DNA of 5,458 nucleotides from BPIH01 sp042408535. Its GTDB lineage: Bacteria; Chloroflexota; Limnocylindria; Limnocylindrales; CSP1-4. The DNA lies in NCBI GenBank assembly GCA_042408535.1, contig JBHORA010000073.1:1-5458 (forward strand), given 5' to 3'. Below, one piece after another: positions 5,059 through 5,458 of the stretch; positions within the stretch are counted from its first letter, which is position 1, and every line of letters begins with the position of its first letter. Below the pieces are notes generated by a model. That model was not told where the DNA came from and did not search any database. It saw only the letters and a list, made by a program, of their open reading frames with translations. A program made the position numbers and the translations under genes.

Positions 5059-5064
5059 ACGGTA
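5059..5064 (-). promoter_or_regulatory. Possible -10 element for leaderless DUF2277 mRNA
   Basis: On the minus strand TACCGT fits TANNNT and ends exactly 6 nt before the ATG (5052), the spacing expected when transcription starts at or next to the start codon. No -35 consensus lies 16-18 nt further upstream. The call is weak. Confidence 0.3.
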
Positions 5065-5245
5065 CGCTCCATGCCGCCTCGCTGCTTCCGAGTGCCTCGT
5101 TGCTCCGGTGCGTCCCGTTTGCGCCGGCGCGTCTCGTTCCTCCCGGACACTCGGTTCCCGACTCGCCCGCCTCGGCGGAGCCGTCGCCTTCAGCCCCCTC
5201 GGCGGCGTTGCCCGTCAAACGGCCACCGGCGAACGGCCCCGGGCG

Positions 5246-5251
5246 TATCCT
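5246..5251 (+). promoter_or_regulatory. Possible -10 element for the tryptophanase-type gene
   Basis: TATCCT matches four of six -10 consensus bases and ends 10 nt before ATG 5262, implying a leader of only a few bases. A TTGCCC at 5208-5213 is too far away to be a partner -35. The call is weak. Confidence 0.22.
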
Positions 5252-5261
5252 TCGCGACGGG

Positions 5262-5458
5262 ATGGACCGCTGGCGGACGATCATCGAGCCGTTCCGGATC
5301 CACGCCGTCGAGCCGATCCGCCTGACGAGCCGGGCGGAGCGCCTCCGGGCGATCGAGGCCGCCGACTGGAACCTCTTCAACCTCCACGCCGACGACGTCG
5401 TCATCGACCTCCTCACCGACTCCGGCACCGGGGCGATGAGCCGCGACCAGTGGGCGGC
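5262..5458 (+). CDS. Tryptophanase / tyrosine phenol-lyase (beta-eliminating lyase), 5' part only
   Basis: The first 65 residues of a PLP enzyme run off the right edge. IEPFRIHAVEPIRLTSRAER (8-27) and DDVVIDLLTDSGTGAMSRDQ (44-63) match the N-terminus of the tryptophanase/tyrosine phenol-lyase family, which cleaves tryptophan or tyrosine to indole or phenol plus pyruvate and ammonia. In tyrosine phenol-lyase the equivalent LTDSG contains a substrate-binding Thr and a glycine near the potassium site; here it is residues 51-55. The AMSRDQWA ending resembles tyrosine phenol-lyases and many non-enteric tryptophanases rather than E. coli TnaA (GAVTQ). The residues separating the two activities lie beyond the window. 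The ATG is accepted because EPFRI is then at the usual distance from the N-terminus. No Shine-Dalgarno is visible. Confidence 0.9.
   Translation, partial: MDRWRTIIEPFRIHAVEPIRLTSRAERLRAIEAADWNLFNLHADDVVIDLLTDSGTGAMSRDQWA

Larger units (their letters stand above)
5053..5261. other. Divergent intergenic region before the tryptophanase-type gene
   Basis: The stretch is pyrimidine-rich on the plus strand and contains three or four loosely similar units of 16-19 nt (about 5090-5146, each with a CTCGTT/CCCGTT-like core and ending in CCGG). AACGGCC is repeated at 5218-5224 and 5232-5238, a possible operator pair. There is no TGG triplet in any frame between 5055 and 5262 on the plus strand, so there is no TnaC-like Trp-sensing leader peptide. 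Confidence 0.4.

Noticed and set aside
5071..5325. A plus-strand ORF overlapping the tryptophanase-type start, as a possible TnaC-like leader
   Set aside because: It has no Trp codon in the intergenic part, runs into the gene in another frame, and has no ribosome site.
4721..5428. Upstream open extension of the mobA frame, through the DUF2277 gene
   Set aside because: It overlaps the DUF2277 gene in a different frame, shows no family similarity, and MobA proteins do not carry such a domain.

Overview
The window is very GC-rich bacterial chromosomal DNA. Leucine is mostly CTC, valine GTC and alanine GCC, so third positions are nearly all G or C and long spurious open frames run opposite real genes. 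The gene mix (a DUF2277 protein, a MobA-like transferase, a tryptophanase/tyrosine phenol-lyase start, a DHA2 efflux pump) and the mixed use of Shine-Dalgarno (SD) and apparently SD-less starts would suit Chloroflexota or a high-GC actinobacterial-type lineage. This is inference; there is no rRNA or other marker here. I see no phage, transposase, cas or toxin-antitoxin gene.

Layout, left to right. (1) 1-452 has no convincing gene. It holds two near-identical 37-nt direct repeats spaced 34 nt apart, two strong hairpins, and a short palindrome between 9-nt direct repeats. (2) 453-1187 (-) is a peptidase S51/cyanophycinase-type class I amidotransferase-fold protein. (3) A divergent intergenic region leads to a 14-helix DHA2-family MFS exporter (1427-3037, +). 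Just before it lies an 18-codon ORF (1374-1430) with a strong ribosome site, whose stop overlaps the exporter start as ATGA. This looks like a translationally coupled leader. (4) 3038-3198 is a repeat-rich spacer (C-tract/G-quadruplex motif, then a 17-bp tandem repeat) before a SAM-dependent methyltransferase (3199-3939, +) with a good ribosome site. (5) Convergent to it is a MobA-type nucleotidyltransferase (4010-4720, -), preceded on the same strand by a small DUF2277 protein (4837-5052, -). (6) From 5262 (+) the first 65 codons of a PLP-dependent tryptophanase/tyrosine phenol-lyase run off the right edge.

The genes do not form one obvious pathway. The exporter and the methyltransferase are co-directional and could be a small efflux/modification unit. 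mobA and the DUF2277 gene could be co-transcribed. The other genes look like independent housekeeping or catabolic genes. No clearly new system is visible. The best leads are the coupled leader ORF before the efflux pump, the 37-nt repeat pair at the left, and the in-frame 12-nt repeat at the 5' end of mobA.
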